This document shows positions 23,754 through 33,104 of a DNA stretch of 43,430 nucleotides, one piece after another. The DNA is from Thiogranum sp. Its GTDB lineage: Bacteria > Pseudomonadota > Gammaproteobacteria > DSM-19610. Within the stretch, counting starts at the first letter, position 1. Each line of letters begins with the position of its first letter. The stretch lies in NCBI GenBank assembly GCA_024102665.1, contig JAGFJP010000012.1, positions 1-43,430 on the forward strand. The letters are read 5' to 3'. The notes beneath the pieces were generated by a model. It was not told the DNA's origin and searched no databases. It saw only the letters and a list, made by a program, of their open reading frames with translations. The translations under genes and the position numbers were made by a program.

Positions 23754-24515
23754 TCAGCCGCGAATATACACCCAGCTGCCGACCGGCTCGGTTGCACCGC
23801 CATACAGGTGCGCCGGATACTGCCCGCCGGGCCAGTAAATCAGGGCATTCGGGCTGAACAAACCGGTCGGACACCTGATGCGCAATTCCCACGGCACCCG
23901 GTCGAGCGCGCGGCTGCCGTCCGCCGGTCCGAGCAGGTCCTCGAACACCGCGCGCGGCATCCCGTACAAGCGGTAGGTCTCGGCAAGCGTCGGCGCCATT
24001 TGCATGCGGCCCTGGCCGGCCTTCCAGCGCGTCGCATGAAAATCCACCGGCTCGATGTCTTTCGGTGCGCGGTCGATCAATGCACTGCTGATCTTTTCCT
24101 CGCCGTCCAGGGTGAACACCAGGATTGCGTGGTCGGGGTCGCCGTCGCGGTAATGGCTGCGGCCGGCAATCGCCCGGCCCTGCCGTGAACCGAGATCATA
24201 CCAGAGCAGGAACGCACGTCTGTCCGGCAGCAACCGGTACTCGAAGCGCCGGCAACGCTGCAGTCCGGTTTCCGGAATCTCCCGCAGATACTGCGGCAAC
24301 AGCTCGTCCAGCATCCGCGGCGGCTTACCCTTGTCCTCGCTATAAGCGCGGATAGCGCTGAGCAACGGTTCGGCGCGGCGCGCCGCTGCCTCGAAACCCG
24401 CCTTGCGATCCTCCCGGTCCTGCGCGGTTTCGGTTCGCGGCCACAGCAGGTACGACCCGATCATCAGCGCAACGGCCACAAGCAGCAACACCGCCGGCAG
24501 GCGTCGCCTTGCCAT
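23754..24515 (-). CDS. Membrane-anchored hypothetical protein
   Basis: A 253-aa protein with one N-terminal membrane helix (LPAVLLLVAVALMIGSYLLW) and a periplasmic remainder. The segment RAEPLLSAIRAYSEDKGKPPRMLDELLPQYL is reminiscent of the N-terminal helix of pseudopilin-like proteins. The C-terminal half (RWKAGQGRMQMAPTLAETYRLYGMPRAVFEDLLGP) matches nothing I know. It lies 58 bp downstream of a lipoprotein gene and may be cotranscribed with it. The function is unknown. Confidence 0.65.
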   Translation of the reverse strand: MARRRLPAVLLLVAVALMIGSYLLWPRTETAQDREDRKAGFEAAARRAEPLLSAIRAYSEDKGKPPRMLDELLPQYLREIPETGLQRCRRFEYRLLPDRRAFLLWYDLGSRQGRAIAGRSHYRDGDPDHAILVFTLDGEEKISSALIDRAPKDIEPVDFHATRWKAGQGRMQMAPTLAETYRLYGMPRAVFEDLLGPADGSRALDRVPWELRIRCPTGLFSPNALIYWPGGQYPAHLYGGATEPVGSWVYIRG

Positions 24516-24573
24516 CAGGCGTGCACCGCTGCAACAGGCATATCAGCCACAGGTCGGGTTGCACGCGCCGGAC

Positions 24574-24972
24574 TCATTCGAACCCCTGTTCCAGAAACAG
24601 AGTCCGGATTTTTTCCACCGCCTCCTCGTCCGGCGGATAGAAAGTCGCCGCCATGACGAAGATCCCGTTGCGCGCCTGTCCCGACAGTTTCCTGTTCTGC
24701 AGCGCTTCCTGGAACGTGGCCTCGGCTGCCTCGATATCCTTGCACTTGAATAACGAAACAATCCGCGTGCTGGTATATTTCGCCATGGCGTATTCGGCGA
24801 CATACTCCATGTTCGGGTTGATCGGGCCGCGCAGCAGCAGATCACCATCCAGGCCCTGCTTTTGCAGCGTTTCGATAAAGCCACTCAATTCCGGTGGCGC
24901 TGCCGGCCCCTGCGGCGCGCATCCGGTCAGTATCGCCAGCACAAGCATCAAGCCGATCAGGCAGGTTTTCAT
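24574..24972 (-). CDS. Small lipoprotein of unknown function
   Basis: A 132-aa predicted lipoprotein. The signal is MKTCLIGLMLVLAILTGCAPQ with lipobox LTGC (Cys18). The mature part is helical and carries an EAAEATFQEALQNRKLSG segment that looks TPR-like, so it may bind another envelope protein. The start at 24972 gives a proper lipoprotein signal; the longer frame to 25014 does not. It is followed by the membrane-anchored hypothetical gene on the same strand. Confidence 0.7.
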   Translation of the reverse strand: MKTCLIGLMLVLAILTGCAPQGPAAPPELSGFIETLQKQGLDGDLLLRGPINPNMEYVAEYAMAKYTSTRIVSLFKCKDIEAAEATFQEALQNRKLSGQARNGIFVMAATFYPPDEEAVEKIRTLFLEQGFE

Positions 24973-25173
24973 ACGCTTGCACTCCCGGTCACAGCGGTCC
25001 CACCATCGAATCATGCGGGCCGGAATTTTCCTGTATCAGCTGCAGCAAGACAATTCTTCCCTTTTCCCGAATCGGCCTTGACACCCGATCCGGCGCCCTG
25101 CCCGCCGCATCCCGCAGGCCGGACTGGTCAAGCCGCCAGCCTTGGGCGATACTCGCCCCAGGGGGTATGAGGC

Positions 25174-25641
25174 ATGGGCAGCACCGACGACTGGTTGATA
25201 CACGAGCACTCGCTGTACGAAGATCTTCTCGCCAACTGCCAGGAGGCAGCCGAAGCCGAGGACTGGCGCAGCGTCGACGCGCTGTTCGGCAAGCTGATCA
25301 CACATCTGAAACGGCATATGGCCCTGGAAGAGGAAGTGCTTTACCCGGCCTACGAAGCCGCGACGCATGCGCCCCAGGGTCCGACCGGTGCGCTGCGCCA
25401 TGAGCATGACCGGATTGTCCGCCTCGTCACGGACATGACGCGCGTCATCCGCACACGGGATTCGGATCATGTGCTCGAGTCCCTGGAGCATCTCGAAAAC
25501 CAGATGATCAAACACCACGAAAAAGAGGAAGACATTTTTCTGCCCATGGCGAGTCATATCCTCGACGACCAGCGCGCGGACATCTTGCGCCAGCTCGCCG
25601 ACTTCCGGCCGTCCGGCTCCAGCCGCAAGTGGGAAATCTGA
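25174..25641 (+). CDS. Hemerythrin HHE-domain protein
   Basis: A 155-aa hemerythrin-like four-helix protein with candidate iron ligands in IHEHSLYEDLL, HLKRHMALEEEVLYPAYE, RHEHDRIVRL and KHHEKEEDIFLPMA. The duplicated HxxxEE-LYP/LP pattern indicates a di-iron site. It is the third hemerythrin-type gene here and lies convergent to nirS, with a hairpin between. A role in NO or O2 handling, or in iron-centre repair beside the nitrite reductase, is inferred from context. A short hairpin (GGGCGA-TAC-TCGCCC, 25144-25158) lies just before the start region. Confidence 0.9.
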   Translation: MGSTDDWLIHEHSLYEDLLANCQEAAEAEDWRSVDALFGKLITHLKRHMALEEEVLYPAYEAATHAPQGPTGALRHEHDRIVRLVTDMTRVIRTRDSDHVLESLEHLENQMIKHHEKEEDIFLPMASHILDDQRADILRQLADFRPSGSSRKWEI

Positions 25642-25647
25642 ACAGCA

Positions 25648-25677
25648 AACGGGAAGGGGTATCCACCCCTTCCCGTT
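25648..25677. terminator. Bidirectional hairpin between hemerythrin gene and nirS
   Basis: A perfect 13-bp stem (AACGGGAAGGGGT with its complement) closes a four-base ATCC loop. It sits between the stops of two convergent genes. T-runs are weak on both sides, so termination would rely mainly on stem strength. Confidence 0.8.
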
Positions 25678-25697
25678 CGGCCTTACCACTGTTACCG

Positions 25698-27449
<1,752 letters not shown>

Positions 27450-27503
27450 TCAGACCTGGTTGACAATTTCTGATGCTGCAAACTACAGCATTCAACACGG
27501 TTC

Positions 27504-29123
27504 TCATTGATTTAGATCAAGACCGGGGTTTTTTCGAGAATCCGGTTCCGGCGGCGGGGTCTGCATGCGCGCCAGCACCGCCTTGCTCTTTTCCCTTCTG
27601 ATGCGTTTTTCCGACAGCGGCGGGCAACGGTGATCGTCCCAGTAAGTCACCTGGCAATCCAGGCAGTAGTGACATTCATTGGGGTTGATCTCGCCGGTGG
27701 GCCGGATCGCCTGTACTTCACACTGCATTGCGCAGATCTGGCAGGGTCGACCGCATTCCTTGCGCCGCCGCAGCCAGTCGAAGATACGCAGCGGTGCCGG
27801 GATCGCCAGGGCCGCTCCCAGCGGACACAGGTACTTGCAGAAAAATTTCCTGTTGAACACCGCGATAACCAGCAAGCCGAGCGCATAGGCCACGAACACG
27901 CCATCGCGATTGAAGTGCATCACGATCGCTGTCTTGAACGGCTCGACCTCGGCGGCCTTCGCCGTATAGCCGATGGATTGCAGCGACAGGCCGAACAAAC
28001 CGACAAAAATGACATATTTGAGCGCTGTCAGCCGCTCGTGCACAAGCGCCGAAAAATCATATTCCGGTATTTTCAGGCGCCGGGCGGCCTTATGCAGCAG
28101 TTCCTGCAGAGCGCCAAAGGGGCACAACCAGCCGCAGTACACGCCGCGTCCCCACAACAGCAGCGTCAAGGCAACAAAACTCCACAGCACGAATATCATC
28201 GGATCGATCAGAAATGCCTGCCAGGTGAATTCGTGCACGACTGCGTTGACAAAGGTCAGCACGTGAATGATCGACAACTGCGCCAGACTGTACCAGCCGA
28301 CAAAAACCAGCGTAAAAAGCAGGTAACCGTTACGGACATACCGCAGAAGTCGCGGGCGGCGGGTCAGCCAGTCCTGGAACAGCAGGATCCAGACCAGGAT
28401 CGTGAGCGCGACACTCAATACCGCAACCTGCCACATGCGCTCGCGCCACACGACAGCCCAGAAGGGTTCACTGGTTTCGCCCAGCCACCAGAACGGCGCC
28501 GCCTGATCTGGCTGTGCGGAAGGCGAAGTCGCTTGCCGGGCCGGTAACGGTCCTTCACCGCGCAACGTAATCCCGCGTGATTCGGCGACTTTCTGCACCG
28601 ACTGCATGATCGTGGCGTTCATCACCATCGCGGTAATGGTGGCACCGCTCAGGCCGTCGATCGTCACATAACCTTCCCGTTTCGATCCCCCCAGCTTGAC
28701 ACGCTGGTCGGTCCTGACACCGTGGTACTGATGGACAAAGTATTGCAGGTCCCGTTCGGAGATCCCGACGACCAGAATCGGTTCTGAATGCTGAACAATA
28801 TCGACACCGGTGATGCTGCCTTCCAGGTCGAGACCAACCAGCAGCGTAATGGGTTTACCTGAATAAGCCGGTACCGGGGCGATATCGCTGGTACGCAGAA
28901 CATAGCCCAGCAGGCGTTCACCTTCATACACGGGCGCCGCGAGCGGTTCGCCTGCAAAATCATCCACCCGGTCCGCCTGCGGAAAAAACTGGCGCGCCAG
29001 GCCATCAACAGGAGCGGCCGATGCGGTGTGGACGAATACCGATGCCAGCACTGCCGACACAAAAAGCCATGCCAGCGCGCGAAGAAGAGCCGGGTACAGC
29101 ATGTTGACTGGGTGATTCACCAT
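27504..29123 (-). CDS. NirI/NosR-like membrane flavoprotein with polyferredoxin domain
   Basis: A 539-aa inner-membrane electron-transfer protein. A signal sequence is followed by a periplasmic FMN-binding domain with the flavinylation motif SGAT (Thr162 in DGLSGATITAM). Several membrane helices follow, with CGWLCPFGALQE and CKYLCPLGA loops. A cytoplasmic ferredoxin region ends it (CGRPCQICAMQC and CHYCLDCQVTYWDDHRCP). NosR supports N2O reductase and NirI is needed for nirS expression or electron supply. As nirS is the next gene and no nosZ is present, NirI is the better guess. It is shorter than typical NosR (about 700 aa). Starts at 29144, 29123 and 29102 are all in frame; an FNR-driven transcript starting near 29139 would rule out the first. 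Confidence 0.88.
   Translation of the reverse strand: MVNHPVNMLYPALLRALAWLFVSAVLASVFVHTASAAPVDGLARQFFPQADRVDDFAGEPLAAPVYEGERLLGYVLRTSDIAPVPAYSGKPITLLVGLDLEGSITGVDIVQHSEPILVVGISERDLQYFVHQYHGVRTDQRVKLGGSKREGYVTIDGLSGATITAMVMNATIMQSVQKVAESRGITLRGEGPLPARQATSPSAQPDQAAPFWWLGETSEPFWAVVWRERMWQVAVLSVALTILVWILLFQDWLTRRPRLLRYVRNGYLLFTLVFVGWYSLAQLSIIHVLTFVNAVVHEFTWQAFLIDPMIFVLWSFVALTLLLWGRGVYCGWLCPFGALQELLHKAARRLKIPEYDFSALVHERLTALKYVIFVGLFGLSLQSIGYTAKAAEVEPFKTAIVMHFNRDGVFVAYALGLLVIAVFNRKFFCKYLCPLGAALAIPAPLRIFDWLRRRKECGRPCQICAMQCEVQAIRPTGEINPNECHYCLDCQVTYWDDHRCPPLSEKRIRREKSKAVLARMQTPPPEPDSRKNPGLDLNQ
27507..27520 (-). promoter_or_regulatory. Perfect FNR/Dnr box upstream of nirS
   Basis: On the plus strand the site reads TTGATTTAGATCAA, an exact TTGATNNNNATCAA match. 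It lies inside the last codons of the NirI/NosR-like gene. Its centre is about 80 bp from the nirS start codon, giving a leader of about 38 nt for a class II promoter. Confidence 0.9.
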
Positions 29124-29173
29124 GGGCGGTATCGCATCATGCACGAAAAATCATGACAAGCCTGCACCAAATA

Positions 29174-29187
29174 TTGATGCCGATCAA
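29174..29187 (-). promoter_or_regulatory. Perfect FNR/Dnr box upstream of the NirI/NosR-like gene
   Basis: TTGATGCCGATCAA matches TTGATNNNNATCAA exactly. For a class II promoter the transcript would begin near 29139. The site lies between the SCO1 gene (ending 29273) and the NirI/NosR-like gene, so it most likely serves the latter. Confidence 0.88.
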
Positions 29188-29272
29188 CAAACGACGTTTT
29201 ATATGTGCGGTTCACGACCGAAGCTGACGACAGGCGGCGCGCGTCTCAGGTCAGGCCCACCGGGCGAGTGGA

Positions 29273-29908
29273 TCAGTAGCGCGCGCGAATCAGCCGATAT
29301 TGCCCGACTATGGTATCGACATCGTGTGGCGGCGCAAATGCCGCGACCAGGCGCGCATCGGGATCGACCAGGAAAATGGAGCTGGCGTGACTGACAAGGT
29401 ACTGACCCGGTTGCGTCTCCGCCTCCCTGACGTAACCGGCATTGAACTGACCCGCCAGATTATCGATCGCGCCCCTGGCGCCTGTGACTCCGACAAATGC
29501 CTCACTGAAATATTTCAGGTAATCGTCGAGCACCGCCGGCTGATCACGTTCCGGATCGACGGATACGAACACCACCTGCTCGCGGGAGACAGTTTGCGAC
29601 TCGCTGCGCAGACGCGCAGTCACCCCGCTCAACATGGACAAGGTGGTGGGACAGATGTCCGGGCAGTAGGTGTAACCGAAAAACACGAAACTCCAGTTGT
29701 CGCGCAACCGTTCGAGGGTGAAGGGCCTGCCATGTTGATCTATCAGTTCGACAGGCTGCAAGATCTTCGGGTGCGGACGCAGCACACCCTGCAGCTCCGG
29801 TGGAATCGGCTTGTCGGGATACATCCACCACAACATCAGAATCAGCAGCACGCCCCAGGAACCAAACAGCACCAGTGTTCCGTAGGGGAAGGTCTTTTTC
29901 TCGGACAT
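29273..29908 (-). CDS. SCO1/SenC copper chaperone (second copy)
   Basis: A 211-aa SCO-family protein anchored by one N-terminal membrane helix (GTLVLFGSWGVLLILMLWWMY). Copper ligands are Cys82 and Cys86 (GYTYCPDICPTT) and His173 (YLVSHASSIFLVD). It delivers copper to, or reduces, cysteines of a copper site in the envelope. It lies 13 bp downstream of a small membrane protein gene, which itself overlaps the divergent heme-copper oxidase homologue, so the three form one operon. Its presence beside an oxidase homologue with an altered metal site raises the question of what protein it metallates. Confidence 0.92.
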   Translation of the reverse strand: MSEKKTFPYGTLVLFGSWGVLLILMLWWMYPDKPIPPELQGVLRPHPKILQPVELIDQHGRPFTLERLRDNWSFVFFGYTYCPDICPTTLSMLSGVTARLRSESQTVSREQVVFVSVDPERDQPAVLDDYLKYFSEAFVGVTGARGAIDNLAGQFNAGYVREAETQPGQYLVSHASSIFLVDPDARLVAAFAPPHDVDTIVGQYRLIRARY

Positions 29909-29921
29909 GCGTCATCAGCTC

Positions 29922-30275
29922 CTATTTTCGCGACCTGCGCCACTGTCCGATCGCCCACACAACAAACAGCGTCAACACCAGCAGGTTGATGACAATGCCG
30001 ATGGAAAAAAACACCGTCAGGTCTTCACGCGCGCCGGAGGCCGTCGGTTCAGGCACCGCGGCGGCACCCTTGCCCTCAGCGCCTGTTGCAGCCTGCTGCG
30101 GCGGAGTTGATCCTGCAGCAACCGCGGCTGTTCCCTGTTGCGAGTCGGTCTCCGCCGCAATGCCGATGCTGTCCTGCTGTGATTGCGCCCGACCGGCGGC
30201 GCACAACGACAACAACACAAAACATAGCAGCGCCCGCCGGGCGCCCGAGCGGAATGTCCACAGGCGATCGCTCAT
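29922..30275 (-). CDS. Small membrane protein accompanying the divergent heme-copper subunit
   Basis: A 117-aa protein with a signal-like hydrophobic N-terminus (ALLCFVLLSLCAAG), a Gln/Ala/Ser/Gly-rich linker (about residues 30-80) and one C-terminal membrane helix (FFSIGIVINLLVLTLFVVWAIGQW). Its ATG overlaps the stop of the heme-copper subunit gene (ATGA), so it is translationally coupled and probably a partner subunit. It contains no CuA or heme motif, so it is not a normal subunit II. Confidence 0.65.
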   Translation of the reverse strand: MSDRLWTFRSGARRALLCFVLLSLCAAGRAQSQQDSIGIAAETDSQQGTAAVAAGSTPPQQAATGAEGKGAAAVPEPTASGAREDLTVFFSIGIVINLLVLTLFVVWAIGQWRRSRK

Positions 30276-31666
30276 GTCTCAGCGTTCCGCTGCCTGTCAG
30301 ACGGACGCCGGCCTTTCGCCATGGCGACAAACACGATAACCAGGAACATCAGGCCACCGATAATGGCAATAAGTCCACCCAGCCCCATCAGACCCATGGC
30401 GGCGATCTTTTCCATGCCATCCAGCGCCTGCGCGGTACCCGCCACCTTGCGTTGCACACCATAACCGCCCGACCACACCAGTCCCGTGACATGCAACAGC
30501 TGGCCACCGGCGTAGACGTACGCCTGGATGCGCGCGGGCCGCGTCGCCGGACCGGCGTAACCGAGGCGCGGCAACAGATCATAGGTGAGCCCCATGAATG
30601 CGAGCGTCACACCGACGATGGAGCCGTGGTAGTGGGCGGGAATGGTAACGTTGCTGCCCTGAATCAGAAACCCTATCACGCCGCCGACGCCGAACAGGAG
30701 CATCGAACTCAACAACGCGGCACGCAACGGTGTCCGTGCCGGCGGAGGCGCTGCGCTGCGCAGCAGGCCGAGGACTATCGCCAGCGCCAGTGGCAGCGTC
30801 GCCAGACTGCCGCCGTAAGCCATCAGCCAGGTGAATAACCTGATGTGCTCGGTGGAGTTGACGGGGTGCGCATAGTAGATCAGCGGCGCCATGAACAGCA
30901 TCACCAGACCGAGGAAAAACAACAGCAGCGCTACGCGCGGCGTCAGCGGCAGTTGCACGCCCGACGCCGAGGCCAGCCACAGCCAGGCCACCAGCATCAG
31001 CAGCGTATAGGTGAATTGCAGCATATGACCGCCGCCCCAGAACAGCAGTTCGTAGTACGGGTTGCCGGTCACGGAATCGGGCAGCGCCAGGTATGACCAG
31101 ATGAACGCCAGCAGGGCGAGGGCAGTAGCCACAGCCGCGGTGTTCAACCCGAAACGCAGCGCGCCGGCCCCCTCGATGCGTTGACCGACCTGCGCGTGAG
31201 CCGTCATGCTGCGCAACACGAGCAAGGCGATGGCGAACCCGAAGCCGAGCAGCGCCGCGGCGAAAAACGTTGTCTGCAACACCGGTATGTAGTTGCTCAT
31301 CAGCGGATGGCCGGGGCCGGTAAACGGCGCCACCACCATTGCCGCGGCACTCAGTGCAGCGCAGCCCAGTGCCACCCAGCCAAGGGCCATAAAGCGCGGC
31401 GTGGAATTGAGGCTCCACAGCACACCGCCGAAGGCGAGAAACCACACCAGCACCGACAGATCGACGTGCACCACCAGCGCGGTATGGAAAAAATCGATCC
31501 AGGGAATGACGTCCTGCAGGTAGGGGGTGCGCGACAGCACCAGCAGGAGGGAAAACACACCCGAGGCGGACAACGCCAGCAGACCCAGCCACAGCCAGCC
31601 GCTGGCCAGTGCCCGCCGGCCGTCACCGGGCACCGGCAGTACAAACTCTTCATGCATATTCAGCAT
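30272..31666 (-). CDS. Divergent heme-copper oxidase subunit I homologue with altered active site
   Basis: A 464-aa membrane protein with about twelve helices and a heme-copper fold. Low-spin heme ligands are His67 (VVHVDLSVLVWFLAFGG) and His347; the high-spin ligand is His345 (IPAHYHGSIVGVTLAFMGLTYDLLP). The first active-site metal ligand is His214 in FWGGGHMLQFTY, with Gln217 and Phe218 where oxidases have a Tyr at +4. The usual His-His pair is reduced to Ala266-His267 (LIYYAHPVNSTEH). The enzyme therefore lacks both the catalytic Tyr and one metal ligand and is unlikely to be an ordinary oxidase. An NO-reductase-type or NO-sensing role is plausible. It is coupled to a small membrane protein and SCO1, and is divergent from heme A synthase. 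The start at 31666 (or 31657) lacks a clear ribosome site. Confidence 0.75.
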   Translation of the reverse strand: MLNMHEEFVLPVPGDGRRALASGWLWLGLLALSASGVFSLLLVLSRTPYLQDVIPWIDFFHTALVVHVDLSVLVWFLAFGGVLWSLNSTPRFMALGWVALGCAALSAAAMVVAPFTGPGHPLMSNYIPVLQTTFFAAALLGFGFAIALLVLRSMTAHAQVGQRIEGAGALRFGLNTAAVATALALLAFIWSYLALPDSVTGNPYYELLFWGGGHMLQFTYTLLMLVAWLWLASASGVQLPLTPRVALLLFFLGLVMLFMAPLIYYAHPVNSTEHIRLFTWLMAYGGSLATLPLALAIVLGLLRSAAPPPARTPLRAALLSSMLLFGVGGVIGFLIQGSNVTIPAHYHGSIVGVTLAFMGLTYDLLPRLGYAGPATRPARIQAYVYAGGQLLHVTGLVWSGGYGVQRKVAGTAQALDGMEKIAAMGLMGLGGLIAIIGGLMFLVIVFVAMAKGRRPSDRQRNAET

Positions 31667-31858
31667 CCACGATTCATGAGCATCCGTCAGCGCGCCGGCG
31701 GCCGCAGCCACCGGCCTGCCGTCGGACTCGAGCGATGGTATCGGGCAAGCGGCGCGAGCGCAGCAGATGAATCCGGGTCCGCCAGGCTCCAGGCGAGCAC
31801 TATAATGGTTCAATGCCGGCACCACCAGTCTCGCCCCGACCCCCGTGGGTGAGAACGG

Positions 31859-31912
31859 GTGTTTGTGTGCCGCCGTTTTTTGACATTTCACGGCGGCCTG
31901 TGTATGAAACAC
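31859..31912. other. Nested inverted repeats in the leader before ctaA
   Basis: An inner 8-bp stem (GCCGCCGT 31869-31876 with 31890-31897, 13-base loop) is nested in an outer 6-bp stem (GTGTTT 31859-31864 with AAACAC 31907-31912). A TATAAT sequence at 31801-31806 lies upstream on the plus strand. The whole 31667-31956 interval between the two divergent genes holds no ORF I can support; this fold may be a ctaA leader structure. Confidence 0.4.
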
Positions 31913-31956
31913 AAAGCTCGCATCCGCAAGCACCCTGTCCTTAAGGCATCTGATGC

Positions 31957-32952
31957 ATGACAAACGCCAATAAAAAAGGCGGCCTGTTCAGCTCACTGGT
32001 TTTCCTCGCCCTGCTGCTGACTTTCGCGGCTGTGGTGCTGAGCGCCTACCTGCGTCTGGAGAATATCGGTCTCGGCTGCGCCGACTGGCCGACCTGCTTC
32101 GGTTACCTCGCCCAGGCGCACCCCACCGGTCTGGTGCCGGCCTCAGCGGCCGGTGCGGTGCACCGCTTCACCGCCAGCCTGCTCGGCGTCGTGGTGCTGG
32201 TCATCACGCTGATGGCGCTGCGCGGGCGCCGACCGGCCGGCGTCGGGGTGCTGGCCCCGCTGCTGGTGTTCGCGCTCACGGTTTTCCTTTCGGTGCTCGG
32301 ATACAGCACGCCCTCACCGGATCTGCCGGCGGTCACGCTGGGCAACCTGGGCGGCGGCATGGCCATGCTGGCGCTGCTGTGGTGGATCGGCCAGCGCGCA
32401 GTCGAAACGGTGGAGCCGGTCACGCCGCGCGGGCTGCGCCTGTGGACGGTGCCGGCCCTGGTGCTGCTGATTGTGCAGATCGGTCTCGGCGCCTGGACCA
32501 GCGCCACGCTTGCGGGGCCTTCCTGTCCCGCGCTACCCGGCTGCGGCGACGGCTGGCAGTCAATGGAAAACCTGCGCCAGGGTTTCGACCTGACCGCCAG
32601 GCTTGCAATCGATGAAAGCGGCAGAGTCATTACCGACACCGTGCAGCAAAGCCTGCACATGGTCCACCGCTTCGGGGCGCTGGCAACCTTCGTTTTCCTG
32701 GTCGCCGCCGCAGTGCGCGCGGTCAACGCTGATCCGCGTTTTCGCGCCACCGCAATTACGATCGTGATACTGCTGCTGATCCAGGTCGGCGTGGGTACCA
32801 GCGCCGTGCTCGGCGACTTGCCGCTGCTGCTGGTGACCGCACACAACGCCCTCGCAGCGTTGCTGCTACTGGCCGTGGTCAATCTGAATCACCTGGCTAC
32901 GCCGGGCCGGCGCGCGGACCAGGGGAATGTCTCTCCCCGAACCGCTGTGTGA
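31957..32952 (+). CDS. ctaA: Heme A synthase (CtaA/COX15)
   Basis: A 331-aa protein with eight membrane helices that oxidises heme O to heme A. It shows the family motif LRLENIGLGCADWPTCFG with a cysteine-containing loop, paired heme-ligand histidines in AVHRFTASLLG and HMVHRFGALATF, a second extracytoplasmic loop with CPALPGCG, and TAHNALAALLLL near the end. Together with ctaB at 17255 it means the cell makes heme A. One of the heme-copper enzymes in this window, or another oxidase elsewhere, should use it. It is divergent from the odd heme-copper gene. Confidence 0.93.
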   Translation: MTNANKKGGLFSSLVFLALLLTFAAVVLSAYLRLENIGLGCADWPTCFGYLAQAHPTGLVPASAAGAVHRFTASLLGVVVLVITLMALRGRRPAGVGVLAPLLVFALTVFLSVLGYSTPSPDLPAVTLGNLGGGMAMLALLWWIGQRAVETVEPVTPRGLRLWTVPALVLLIVQIGLGAWTSATLAGPSCPALPGCGDGWQSMENLRQGFDLTARLAIDESGRVITDTVQQSLHMVHRFGALATFVFLVAAAVRAVNADPRFRATAITIVILLLIQVGVGTSAVLGDLPLLLVTAHNALAALLLLAVVNLNHLATPGRRADQGNVSPRTAV

Positions 32953-33104
32953 CTGCGCGAACATCGCGCCACGTATATCGCAAACGCATACCTGACAACG
33001 GTGGAAAACCGGCACACCGCAGTACAGGAAGGTCATCGATACCGTTGCCCGTAACGCGGCATGCGGCGACTTCCTGCCGCACCGGGCGTGTCCCGTCGCG
33101 CAGG

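Noticed and set aside
25078-25091. TTGACACCCGATCC as a possible FNR site before the 25174 hemerythrin gene
   Set aside because: The second half-site lacks the ATCAA core; two or more mismatches at key positions.
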